Below, piece by piece: positions 1-6,444 of a stretch of DNA of 64,000 bases. The stretch covers positions 1,550,001-1,614,000 of the forward strand of contig NZ_CP043473.1 in NCBI RefSeq assembly GCF_008275125.1, written 5' to 3'. A program made the position numbers and the translations under genes. The notes under the pieces were generated by a model that saw nothing but the letters and a program-made list of their open reading frames with translations, ran no database searches and was not told the origin of the DNA. This DNA comes from Chromobacterium paludis (GTDB taxonomy: Bacteria; Pseudomonadota; Gammaproteobacteria; Burkholderiales; Chromobacteriaceae). Numbering within the stretch: position 1 is the stretch's first letter; the number at the start of each line of letters is the position of its first letter.

Positions 1-152
1 GACCACAGCCCCAGCCGCATGCCAGACCCGAATTTCAGCATGGCAAAGGTGGGAGACAGCTCCAGAGGCTGCAAGTCGAATAATCGGGCGTAGAAATCCG
101 CGCTGCGGGAAGGCTGGTCCACGTACAGAATCACCAAATCAGGGTATTGCAT
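1..152 (-). CDS. VOC (glyoxalase/bleomycin-resistance fold) family protein, 3' part outside window
   Basis: The first 50 residues of a minus-strand gene that runs off the left edge. They begin MQYPDLVILYVDQPSRSADF and continue with a YARLFDL-type segment, the usual first beta-alpha-beta unit of a vicinal-oxygen-chelate domain (a strand, then an 'SADFY' helix). Such proteins bind a metal or small ligand, but the substrate cannot be told from this fragment. The ATG at 152 is chosen because the family motif starts straight after it. A repeated element at 213-237 lies about 60 bases upstream and also precedes the PfpI-like gene at 3101, suggesting common control by the YafY-type regulator at 3670-4359. 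Confidence 0.75.
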   Translation of the reverse strand, partial: MQYPDLVILYVDQPSRSADFYARLFDLQPLELSPTFAMLKFGSGMRLGLW

Positions 153-212
153 GACTACTCTCCTTGGTTGAGCGCCGAGTTCGTCTCGGCATGCAGTCAT
201 GCTACGCCGCCA

Positions 213-237
213 CGCTGTCAATTTTTGTCAGTAGTCT
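213..237 (-). promoter_or_regulatory. Putative YafY-type operator in front of the VOC gene (copy A)
   Basis: Read on the minus strand, this 25-base element contains the direct repeat TGACA-AAAAT-TGACA with a 10-base period (one helical turn), followed by GCG. It matches the element at 3010-3034 at 22 of 25 positions. It ends about 60 bases before the VOC start codon, and its second half, TTGACA, also looks like a sigma-70 -35 box. Binding by the nearby WYL regulator is inferred. Confidence 0.5.
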
Positions 238-258
238 GCTCGCCATAAATATGACAAT

Positions 259-690
259 ATGCTCATGGCAAATCTCTCTCCACAAACTGACCAGGCCGTG
301 CTAGCCAGCGCCGACGCCATCCGCCATGTATTCGGCCCGGACAATCACTGGCCGCCTGCCGACATCGGTTTTGACGAGAACCTGGCCGATCTGCAGCGCC
401 ATTTCAATGAGTTCGAGCAAGGCGCGGCTTTCGCCTACAGCCTGCTCTCGCTAGACAAACGGAGCTATCTGGGCTGCCTGTATATCAAGCCCATCAAATC
501 ACGGTTGGAACACGACTGGCGCAGGCGGTATTTTCAGGCGCAAGCCTTTTTATGGTTAACCGTATGCGACCAACCGCTACGCGAAGAGCAAACGCTGGCG
601 GCATTGCAAGGCGGGCTGGTCCGGGATTGGCCTTGGCTTTCCATCGCCTGGCCAGGCCGCGAGCCAAGTTGGGAGGAGTGGCTATCCTAA
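259..690 (+). CDS. GNAT-like small protein of unknown substrate
   Basis: A 143-residue protein. The middle, around residues 52-78, reads as an acetyltransferase-like core: a strand (AAFAYSLLSLD), then YLGCLYIKPI, which is how several GNAT proteins describe the acetyl-CoA-facing beta4 strand. The usual R/Q-x-x-G-x-G/A loop is not clear, so it may be a degenerate or distant member. The start could be ATG 259 or ATG 265; neither has a good ribosome binding site. It is divergent from the VOC gene and shares a short intergenic region with it. It is the first of four plus-strand GNAT-type genes here. Confidence 0.5.
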   Translation: MLMANLSPQTDQAVLASADAIRHVFGPDNHWPPADIGFDENLADLQRHFNEFEQGAAFAYSLLSLDKRSYLGCLYIKPIKSRLEHDWRRRYFQAQAFLWLTVCDQPLREEQTLAALQGGLVRDWPWLSIAWPGREPSWEEWLS

Positions 691-736
691 CAGCCCAACA
701 ACGATCTCCGCTCTTTGAAGATAAGAGGAAACCCGC

Positions 737-1201
737 TTGGCTCCCCCTGCTCTCTTTTCAATACCAATGCCTGATTGCGGCCAAACCGCCAAAATCCGTA
801 TCGCCAATGACAATGATCTTGCGTCGATCGCGCGCTTCGATGAAATGGGAGGCTGCCGACAACAGGAAATTGCCGCCGCTTGCTGCATGGTGGCGGAGCG
901 CAAGGGCCAGGCCGTCGCCTACGCCAGTTTTCAGCCCGTCGGCCTGCTGGGCCAGCCGCTGCTGACGTATCTCTGCGTCGCCCCCACCGCGCGCCGGCAA
1001 GGTCTAGGCAAAAAATTGATTGCAGCGATTCAACAGACCGCGCGCGGCCGCATGCTGCTTTCCTCTACCGAGGACTGGTGCGTCGCCAGCCAAAAAATCT
1101 TCACGGGCTTAGGCTGGCGCAAAATCGGCGAACCGGCCAGCGTCAACAAGGATGGCTCCACCGAATATTTCTACGCCGTAGACCTACACCACAAGGACTG
1201 A
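737..1201 (+). CDS. GNAT family N-acetyltransferase
   Basis: A 154-residue protein with a complete GNAT domain: an N-terminal IRIANDNDLASI segment at about residues 20-31, strand TYLCVAPTARRQGLGKKL at about 77-94 containing the acetyl-CoA pyrophosphate loop RRQGLG, and a C-terminal KIFTGLGWRKIG segment. It should transfer an acetyl group from acetyl-CoA to an amine; the substrate is unknown. The TTG at 737 is preferred because AGAGGAA sits eight bases upstream; ATG 767 is the alternative and would still keep the whole domain. It is followed closely by a tautomerase gene at 1205. Confidence 0.8.
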   Translation: MAPPALFSIPMPDCGQTAKIRIANDNDLASIARFDEMGGCRQQEIAAACCMVAERKGQAVAYASFQPVGLLGQPLLTYLCVAPTARRQGLGKKLIAAIQQTARGRMLLSSTEDWCVASQKIFTGLGWRKIGEPASVNKDGSTEYFYAVDLHHKD

Positions 1202-1204
1202 ACC

Positions 1205-1405
1205 ATGCCCTACGTCAACGCGCAAATCTCCGCTGGCGCCACGCGCGAACAAAAAGCCGCGCCGGTGAAGGGCATCAACGACTCGCGGGTCAGCCGCCTG
1301 GGCAAGAAGCCCGAGCGCACCCATGTCGTGATTCAGGAAATCCGCGAAGAGGACTGGGGCTACGCCGGCCAGCTGACCGATGACTGGAAACGCCGACAGA
1401 CCTAA
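1205..1405 (+). CDS. 4-oxalocrotonate tautomerase family protein
   Basis: A 66-residue protein beginning MPYVN, so that Pro-2 becomes the N-terminal catalytic proline after methionine removal, as in 4-oxalocrotonate tautomerases. The family pattern continues with AGATREQKAAPVKGI, LGKKPERTHVVIQEI and a tail EEDWGYAGQL. The size is right for the small hexameric type. These enzymes interconvert enol and keto acids; homologues with this WGYAG tail are common and mostly of unknown substrate. It starts three bases after the stop codon of the preceding acetyltransferase, so the two are probably co-transcribed. Confidence 0.85.
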   Translation: MPYVNAQISAGATREQKAAPVKGINDSRVSRLGKKPERTHVVIQEIREEDWGYAGQLTDDWKRRQT

Positions 1406-1441
1406 CCCCCGCCACAGCAAGACTTTTCAAAGGCAAACACC

Positions 1442-1978
1442 ATGCTGTTCACCGACATGCCCATCCTCGACCACCCGCAAGCCCTCCTGCGCCCGCTCTA
1501 TCCGGGTGACCTCCACGACTGGCACGACTACCTGACGCAGGAGCCGGTCTATCGCCACACCAGCTGGAATGTGCAGTCCCCTGCCGAGCTGGAGCACTAC
1601 GCCTGGCAAATGGAGCAGTTCACCGATAGCAGCGCGCTGCGCTTCGCCATCGCCGACAAGCACAGCGACCGCCTGCTCGGCACCGCCGGCTTTCACACCG
1701 TCGCGCCGGTTAACGCCAGCGCGGAGTTGGCGTATGACCTGTCCCCCGCCGCCTGGGGCCAAGGCATTGCCATGGCCGCCTGCGCCAGCCTGCTGGCATG
1801 GGGGCATGGCCACATCGGGCTTACCCGCATCCAAGCCACGGTGCTGCCGGCCAACCAGCGCTCCATCCGCGTGCTGGAACGCAACGGCTTCGAGCGCGAG
1901 GGGCTGCTGCGCAGCTATCGCAAGGTGCGCGGACCTTCGCGGGACTTCTGGATGTACAGCCATATAGAGGAGAAATAG
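1442..1978 (+). CDS. RimJ/RimL-type GNAT N-acetyltransferase
   Basis: A 178-residue protein with the layout of ribosomal-protein/amino-acid acetyltransferases of the Acetyltransf_3 type: LLRPLYPGDLHDW near the start, LLGTAGFH in the first half, ELAYDLSPAAWGQGIAMAA (acetyl-CoA loop WGQGIA) and RIQATVLPANQRSIRVLERNGF near the C-terminus, ending with a REGLLRSYRKVRG segment. The substrate is likely an N-terminal or side-chain amine but is not identifiable. Its stop codon abuts the ATG of the next acetyltransferase at 1979, so the two genes are translationally linked. Confidence 0.85.
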   Translation: MLFTDMPILDHPQALLRPLYPGDLHDWHDYLTQEPVYRHTSWNVQSPAELEHYAWQMEQFTDSSALRFAIADKHSDRLLGTAGFHTVAPVNASAELAYDLSPAAWGQGIAMAACASLLAWGHGHIGLTRIQATVLPANQRSIRVLERNGFEREGLLRSYRKVRGPSRDFWMYSHIEEK

Positions 1979-2404
1979 ATGATCCAACTGGCCGCAAAAG
2001 ACCAGGAAATTGAACGCTGCTTCGCCGTGATGCGCCAGCTGCGGCCGCATCTGCAGGCGGAAGACTTCGTCGCTATCGTGCGCGCGCAGATGGCGGAGGG
2101 CTACCAGCTGGCTTATCTGTTGAATGGCGATGCCATAGTCTGCGTGGCGGGCTTCCGCATCCAGCGTACGCTGGTGGCCGGCAAAAGCCTGTACGTTGAC
2201 GACCTGGCCACCGACGACAGCGCGCGCTCCCATGGTCACGGCGCGGCGATGATGGCTTGGCTGCGCCAGCTAGCCGTGGCCGAAGGCTGCGGTGAAATCC
2301 ACCTGGACTCCGGCGTGCAGCGCCACCGCGCCCATCGCTTCTACCTGAACCGGAATATGGACATCGTCGCCCATCACTTCTCTGAAGTGCTCAAGCATAA
2401 CTGA
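1979..2404 (+). CDS. GNAT family N-acetyltransferase
   Basis: A 141-residue GNAT protein starting directly after the preceding stop codon. It shows YQLAYLLNGDAIVCVAGFRI (beta strands 2-3), SLYVDDLATDDSARSHGHGAAMMAWL (beta4 and the acetyl-CoA loop, here RSHGHG in place of the commoner R-G-x-G) and EIHLDSGVQRHRAHRFYLNRNM (the C-terminal helix-strand). This resembles the small GNATs that act on free amines or antibiotics, but no substrate can be assigned. An SD-like GAGGAGAA lies just upstream within the previous gene's end, consistent with coupled translation. Confidence 0.8.
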   Translation: MIQLAAKDQEIERCFAVMRQLRPHLQAEDFVAIVRAQMAEGYQLAYLLNGDAIVCVAGFRIQRTLVAGKSLYVDDLATDDSARSHGHGAAMMAWLRQLAVAEGCGEIHLDSGVQRHRAHRFYLNRNMDIVAHHFSEVLKHN

Positions 2405-2408
2405 AACG

Positions 2409-2963
2409 GTGACCATCATCGCGCATCAAGCCCGTTGGGCGGACGAGTTCGAAGCCGTCGCTGCGCGGCTGGACGCCGCGCTGGGAAGCCTGGCCCTGCG
2501 CATCGATCACATCGGCTCGACCTCGGTGCCCGGTTTGGCGGCAAAGGATGTGATCGACGTTCAGATCACGGCGGCGGAACTGGACGAGAGCGTGTCCCAA
2601 AGCCTGAGCGATGCTGGTTTCGCCCTTAAGCCATTCAACCGCGACCACTTGCCGCCCGGATTCGACGATGTCGGCTAGCCATGGCGCAAGTTCTTCTTCC
2701 GCGAACAGGAGGGCGAACGCCGCGTCCACATCCATGTGCGGCGGGTGGGCGCGGCCAATCAGCGCTACGCCCTGCTGTTCCGCGACTATCTGCGCGCCCA
2801 TCCGGCAAGCGCTGCGGCTTACGGCGAGCTGAAACGGCGCTTGGCGGCAGGCCTGGCCGATCCGGACTGCTACCCGGACGTGAAGGCCCCCGCGGTGGAC
2901 CTGATCTATCTCGCGGCCGAGCAATGGGCGGAACTGACCAGCTGGCAACCGCGCGCCGTTTGA
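2409..2963 (+). pseudogene. GrpB/UPF0157 family protein interrupted by an in-frame amber codon
   Basis: From the GTG at 2409 the reading frame gives a clear GrpB-family protein: QARWADEFEAVAARL, then IDHIGSTSVPGLAAKDVIDVQI (nucleotidyltransferase-like core), then FNRDHLPPGFDDVG. A TAG codon at 2676-2678 ends it after 89 residues. The same frame continues without any shift: PWRKFFFREQEGERRVHIHV, then YALLFRDYLRAHPASAAAYG and KAPAVDLIYLAAEQW, which are the expected second half, to a TGA at 2961-2963. A single base change (for example TCG, CAG or TGG to TAG) explains it. It is either a recent pseudogene or, less likely, read through. The function of the family is not well established. Confidence 0.85.
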
Positions 2964-3009
2964 ATATGTCGGCGCAGCCACCTGTTCGGGGCATCCAAGC
3001 GCCGGAAGG

Positions 3010-3034
3010 ACTACTGACAGAAACTGACAGCGCG
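3010..3034 (+). promoter_or_regulatory. Putative YafY-type operator in front of the PfpI-like gene (copy B)
   Basis: This holds the direct repeat CTGACAGAAACTGACAGCG, two TGACA units ten bases apart. It matches the minus-strand element at 213-237 at 22 of 25 positions, and its distance to the start codon (about 67 bases) is nearly the same as for copy A. The two genes it precedes belong to families often paired with WYL regulators, and a YafY-type regulator lies convergently downstream. Confidence 0.5.
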
Positions 3035-3100
3035 GGGGCTTACCTTGCATGACCCGGAACCAGATCCGGGCGTTCAATCCATCGCATGCAAGGAAATCCC

Positions 3101-3673
3101 ATGAAGCGCGCCGTCACCCTCCTCACCGAGAATTTTTCCGACTGGGAAACCGCCCTGGTCAACTCTTCGCTCCGCGTCTACTACGGCTGCGACGTGCGCT
3201 TCGCCACGCCCGGCGGCCAACCGGTCACGTCCTCAAGCGGGCTGATGGTGACGCCGCACCTGGCTTTGGAAGATATTGAACTGAATGGGCTGGATGCGCT
3301 GATAGTTTGCGGCGGAACCATATGGCGAACCGAGCAAGCGCCAAACGTCGCGCCCATTGTCGCCGCCGCGCGTGCGCATGGCGCGGTGGTGGCCGGCATC
3401 TGCGACGGCACACGGGCGCTTGCGCAAGCCGGCGTGTTGAATGAGGTTCGCCACACGTCCAATTCAGCGGACAGCCTGGACCTGCCAGGCTACGCGGGCA
3501 CCGCCCGCTATCAGGATACGCCCTGGGCGATCAGCGATGGCGGCGTGATCACAGCGCCCGGCACCGCCCCAGTCAGCTTCATGGCACGGATACTCGCGGC
3601 GCTTGGCCTGGGCGGCGCGGATCTCGACGCCTATCTGGCGCAGCACGCCGCCGAGCACGGCGGGAAGGGCTAA
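3101..3673 (+). CDS. DJ-1/PfpI family glutamine-amidotransferase-like protein
   Basis: A protein of 190 residues from ATG 3101, which follows AAGGAAAT at good spacing; an upstream in-frame ATG at 3086 lacks such a site. The fold is the class I glutamine amidotransferase-like Rossmann type: KRAVTLLTENFSDWE at the N-terminus with the conserved early Glu, LDALIVCGGTIW, then the nucleophile elbow AGICDGTRALA with the probable reactive cysteine, and NSADSLDLPGY. Members are deglycases, chaperones or peptidases acting in the cytoplasm in stress or carbonyl detoxification. Its 3' end overlaps that of the convergent YafY-type gene by four bases. Confidence 0.85.
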   Translation: MKRAVTLLTENFSDWETALVNSSLRVYYGCDVRFATPGGQPVTSSSGLMVTPHLALEDIELNGLDALIVCGGTIWRTEQAPNVAPIVAAARAHGAVVAGICDGTRALAQAGVLNEVRHTSNSADSLDLPGYAGTARYQDTPWAISDGGVITAPGTAPVSFMARILAALGLGGADLDAYLAQHAAEHGGKG

Positions 3674-4359
3674 GCCGGACCGGCGATGCCCAGTCGCTGT
3701 CGCCATTCCTTCAGCAAAACCTGGCGGCGGCGCGGGTAGCGCTCATCCGCGCTTTCGCAGCTCAGTATTCGGTCGCAACGGAAGTGGCGGAAATCCTGCC
3801 GCAGTTCGCACCAGGCGGCCAGCACCTGCACCTTCTCGAAAAAACCCAGCGCGAAAGGCCAGACCACTCGCTGGCTGTCTCCGCCATTGACGTCCCGATA
3901 CGACAAAACCAGCTTGCGTTGCAAACGAATGGCGTCGCGCAGCGCGGCCATGTCCACCGCGATGCCGGGCCCATCCGCCGGTCCCACCAGCAGGGTTTCG
4001 TCCTCCAGCCTCCGGCGCAAATCGTCCGGCAATACCGCCGCCACCTTGGCCAGGGCGTTGCCTGCGGCGCGCGCCAGCCTGGAGTCGGCGCGTTTCTCCA
4101 CCCAACGCATGCCCAACACCAGCGCTTCTATTTCCTCGTCGGCGAACATCAGCGGCGGCAGCAGGAAGCCGGGCCGCAACTGATAGCCCATGCCCGGCTC
4201 GCCGGCGATGTCCGCGCCCTGCAGCTGCAGGCTGGCGATGTCGCGGTAGACCGTGCGCACGCTGACGCCCAGCTCGTCCGCCAGCGTCTGCGCCGTCACC
4301 GGCAAGCGGTAGCGGCGCAACAGTTGCAGCAGGTCCAGCAGGCGTTCCGAGCGCGCCAC
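3670..4359 (-). CDS. YafY-family HTH/WYL-domain transcriptional regulator
   Basis: A 229-residue regulator. Residues 1-60 form a DeoR-type winged helix (RLLDLLQLLRRYRLPVTAQT, then LADELGVSVRTVYRDIASLQ); residues 125-215 form a WYL-like ligand-sensing region (IRLQRKLVLSYRD, VVWPFALGFF, VLAAWCELRQDFRHFRCDRI). Proteins of this kind usually control VOC/glyoxalase-like or stress genes next to them. It lies three bases downstream of the map stop codon and may be the last gene of the parD-like/map transcript. The shared element at 213-237 and 3010-3034 is the natural candidate for its binding site. The exact ligand is unknown. Confidence 0.85.
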   Translation of the reverse strand: MARSERLLDLLQLLRRYRLPVTAQTLADELGVSVRTVYRDIASLQLQGADIAGEPGMGYQLRPGFLLPPLMFADEEIEALVLGMRWVEKRADSRLARAAGNALAKVAAVLPDDLRRRLEDETLLVGPADGPGIAVDMAALRDAIRLQRKLVLSYRDVNGGDSQRVVWPFALGFFEKVQVLAAWCELRQDFRHFRCDRILSCESADERYPRRRQVLLKEWRQRLGIAGPA

Positions 4360-4362
4360 GGC

Positions 4363-5154
4363 TTAGCCTATCGCCGGGTAGCCATGCAGGCCGTCCGGCC
4401 AAGGCGTCAGCACTTCATAGCCCTCTTCGGTGACGGCCACCATATGCTCCCACTGCGCCGACCAGGACCCGTCCTGCGTCACCACCGTCCAGCCGTCGCC
4501 CAGCTGGCGCGTGCCGGCCTTGCCGGCGTTGATCATCGGCTCGATGGTGAACACCATGCCGGGCTTCAGCTTCATGCCTATGCCAGGACGGCCGTAATGC
4601 AGCACCTCCGGCTCCTCGTGATAGACCTTGCCGATGCCGTGGCCGCAGTACTCGCGCACCACGCTGAAGCCCGCGCCTTCGGTAATGGTTTGAATGGCGT
4701 GGCCGACATCGCCCAGCGAGGCGCCGGGCCGCACCGCGCGGATACCAGCGACCGTGGCGTCGTAGCAGGTCTCCACCAATCGCCTCGCCTCCGCCGCCGG
4801 CTCGCCGACGAAATACATCCGGCTGCTGTCGCCATGCCAGCCATTCTTGATCACCGCCACGTCGATATTGATGATGTCGCCGTCGTTCAGAATGTGTTTG
4901 GGCGACGGGATGCCGTGGCACACCACCTGATTGACCGAGGCGCAGATAGTCTTGGGATAGCCGTAGTAGCCCACATTGGCCGGCTTGGCCTTCTGCACCT
5001 TGACGATGTATTCGTGACAGCGCGCGTCCAGCTCTTCGGTGCTGACGCCGGGCTTCACATACTCGCCTATCATGGCCAGCAATTCCGCCACCAGCTTGCC
5101 GGCCTCGCGCGCCTTCGCCACTTCGGCAGGAGACTTGATCGTCACGCGGCTCAT
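4363..5154 (-). CDS. map: Type I methionine aminopeptidase
   Basis: The enzyme of 263 residues removes N-terminal methionine from nascent proteins in the cytosol. All metal ligands of the pita-bread fold can be seen: the two Asp in INIDVAVIKNGWHGDSSRMY, His in GHGIG, Glu in FTIEPM and Glu in QWEHMVAV. The start is the ATG at 5154, since the open frame upstream lies antisense to other sequence and has no family similarity. The ATG overlaps the TGA of the ParD-like gene (ATGA), a strong sign of coupled translation. Many bacteria carry a second map beside rpsB; whether this one is the essential copy cannot be told from the window. Confidence 0.95.
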   Translation of the reverse strand: MSRVTIKSPAEVAKAREAGKLVAELLAMIGEYVKPGVSTEELDARCHEYIVKVQKAKPANVGYYGYPKTICASVNQVVCHGIPSPKHILNDGDIINIDVAVIKNGWHGDSSRMYFVGEPAAEARRLVETCYDATVAGIRAVRPGASLGDVGHAIQTITEGAGFSVVREYCGHGIGKVYHEEPEVLHYGRPGIGMKLKPGMVFTIEPMINAGKAGTRQLGDGWTVVTQDGSWSAQWEHMVAVTEEGYEVLTPWPDGLHGYPAIG

Positions 5155-5378
5155 CGCGCCTCCTCCATGCCCTGGCGCTGCAAGTCCAGCGCGGTTCCTT
5201 CCTGGCTGGCCCGAAGCAGCAACTGGCAGATTTCGCTGTAGCGCAGGTCCGGATGCAACTCGGCCAGCATGCCTATGCGCAGCCAATGCTCGGCCTGGGA
5301 GTTGATGGACCGGCTCAGCGCCTCGCTGGCCGTGCGCAGATTGTCGTGCATCTGCTCGGAAATCTTGACGATGCCCAC
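5151..5378 (-). CDS. ParD-like antitoxin family protein
   Basis: A 75-residue protein from a GTG start with GGAGG a few bases upstream. The segment GIVKISEQMHDNLRTASEAL and the following SRSINSQAEHWLRIGMLAEL match the ParD-like family (Pfam PF11903), a ribbon-helix-helix-type group classed with type II antitoxins. No toxin of the RelE/ParE type is adjacent; instead the reading frame runs by an ATGA overlap into methionine aminopeptidase. Two ACGT-centred repeats upstream may be its operator. The family membership is read from sequence; any toxin-antitoxin role with Map is only an inference. Confidence 0.8.
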   Translation of the reverse strand: MGIVKISEQMHDNLRTASEALSRSINSQAEHWLRIGMLAELHPDLRYSEICQLLLRASQEGTALDLQRQGMEEAR

Positions 5379-5391
5379 GGCTCGCCTCCAG

Positions 5392-5420
5392 TAAACGTTT
5401 AATATATAAAACGTATACTA
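5392..5420 (-). promoter_or_regulatory. Promoter/operator region of the parD-like-map operon
   Basis: It contains the perfect palindrome TAAACGTTTA (5392-5401) and a second ACGT-centred, near-palindromic site AAAACGTATA (about 5407-5416), with the two ACGT cores 16 bases apart. The stretch is far more AT-rich than its surroundings and lies 14-42 bases before the GTG start, so it is a plausible promoter with ribbon-helix-helix operator half-sites. No consensus -35/-10 pair is claimed. Confidence 0.4.
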
Positions 5421-5501
5421 CAAAAACCGCGAACCATTGGCAAGCCGCGCAATGTCCGTCGCCAAAAGCACACACCAAGAAAGCCCGCCAATACAGGACT
5501 T

Positions 5502-5519
5502 CCCGCGCCATGGCGCGGG
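5502..5519. repeat. 18-base perfect palindrome between divergent map and S24 operons
   Basis: CCCGCGCC and GGCGCGGG flank AT with no mismatch. There is no T-run on either side, so it is not an ordinary terminator. It lies between the two divergent promoters and could be an operator or a transcript hairpin in the S24 leader. Confidence 0.45.
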
Positions 5520-5570
5520 CTAATCCATCTTGGCCTTGCCATTGCATTTGAAATTGTACAAAATCAATTC

Positions 5571-6167
5571 ATGGATAACGATCAAACCAAGCAGCATGGC
5601 GGCAAACGCTCCGGCGCGGGCCGCAAGTCGGGCTTCGGCGGCGACAAGACCGTCGCGCTGCGCGTGCCGGAGCCGCTCAAGCCCATATTGCAGCAATGGC
5701 TGGACGACTACCGCAGCTGGCGCACCGCCAACAGCGCGCAGGCTTTCGACTTCCGCACGCTGGGCGCGCAGCTGAGCGAGCTGTCCTTGCCACTGTTCGC
5801 CGGCAGCGTGCCGGCCGGCTCGCCGGTGGCGGCCGATGACTTGAAAGAAGCGGACATCGACCTCAACACCCATCTGGTTAGCCGCCCCGGCGACACCTTC
5901 ATGGTCAAGGTCAAGGGCGACTCCATGCAGGGGGCCGGCATACATGATGGCGACCTGTTGCTGGTGGAGCGCGGCCGCGAGCCGCGCAACGGCAAGGTAG
6001 TCGTGGCGGCGCTAAATGGGGAGCTGACGGTGAAGCGGCTGGAACGCGGCCCTGCCGGCATCCGCCTGCTGCCGGAAAACCCGGCCTATCAGCCTATCGC
6101 CGTGCCGGAAGACGCATCGTTTCATATCTGGGGCGTGGTGACCAATGTCATCCACAAAGTGGACTAG
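5571..6167 (+). CDS. LexA/UmuD-type S24 autopeptidase with basic N-terminal domain
   Basis: A 198-residue protein. The C-terminal half is a peptidase S24 domain: nucleophile Ser-118 in KGDSMQGAGIHDGDLLLVE, general base Lys-155 in GELTVKRLE, and a candidate Ala77-Gly78 cleavage site in PLFAGSV. The Ser-Lys spacing of 37 residues equals that of E. coli LexA. The N-terminus lacks a LexA winged helix; it has GGKRSGAGRKSGFGGDKTVA followed by LRVPEPLKPILQQWL, which may form a ribbon-helix-helix-like DNA-binding element. The palindrome TTGTACAA (5554-5561) sits just before the ATG. It is probably an SOS- or DNA-damage-responsive regulator or a UmuD-like protein; no umuC lies next to it. Confidence 0.8.
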   Translation: MDNDQTKQHGGKRSGAGRKSGFGGDKTVALRVPEPLKPILQQWLDDYRSWRTANSAQAFDFRTLGAQLSELSLPLFAGSVPAGSPVAADDLKEADIDLNTHLVSRPGDTFMVKVKGDSMQGAGIHDGDLLLVERGREPRNGKVVVAALNGELTVKRLERGPAGIRLLPENPAYQPIAVPEDASFHIWGVVTNVIHKVD

Positions 6168-6183
6168 CGCGTAGGAGACTGCG

Positions 6184-6330
6184 ATGGGAATGCTCAACGA
6201 CTGCATCAAGATGAAGTTCAACGACTGGAAACGCCTGCCCCGCGCCTACCGCGCCATGATAGAAGGCCAGCCGCAGGTGCTGATCAGCCGCACCGGGCGC
6301 GACTTTTACGTGCCAGTCCAGTTTGTCTGA
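6184..6330 (+). CDS. Small hypothetical protein (48 aa)
   Basis: The frame opens with ATG 6184 after GGAGA and encodes 48 residues starting MGMLNDCIKMKFNDWKRLPR and ending in SRTGRDFYVPVQFV. It begins 16 bases after the S24 gene stop, so it is most likely in the same transcript. The composition is basic and normal for a folded small protein (hydrophobic, aromatic and charged residues mixed), and it has no membrane segment or signal. No family was recognised. Because of its place it may be a DNA-damage or partner protein for the S24 regulator, but this is a guess from position alone. Confidence 0.55.
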   Translation: MGMLNDCIKMKFNDWKRLPRAYRAMIEGQPQVLISRTGRDFYVPVQFV

Positions 6331-6444
6331 GCGCGCAATGGCACGGGATGCGCCCCCGCAGGCAGGCGCGGCCTCCATCGCACACGAAATGGGCATGGCA
6401 GCGCGGCTCACTGCGCAAGCCTGCCACGATTGGCCAGCGCCGCG

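Noticed and set aside
2679..2963. A separate gene for the second half of the GrpB-family protein
   Set aside because: The first in-frame ATG (2736) lies inside a conserved region and lacks a ribosome site; the sequence only makes sense as the continuation of the upstream half.
5155..5547. Upstream extension of the map reading frame by 131 residues
   Set aside because: It overlaps the ParD-like gene in another frame, has no ribosome site or family similarity, and map has a standard start at 5154.
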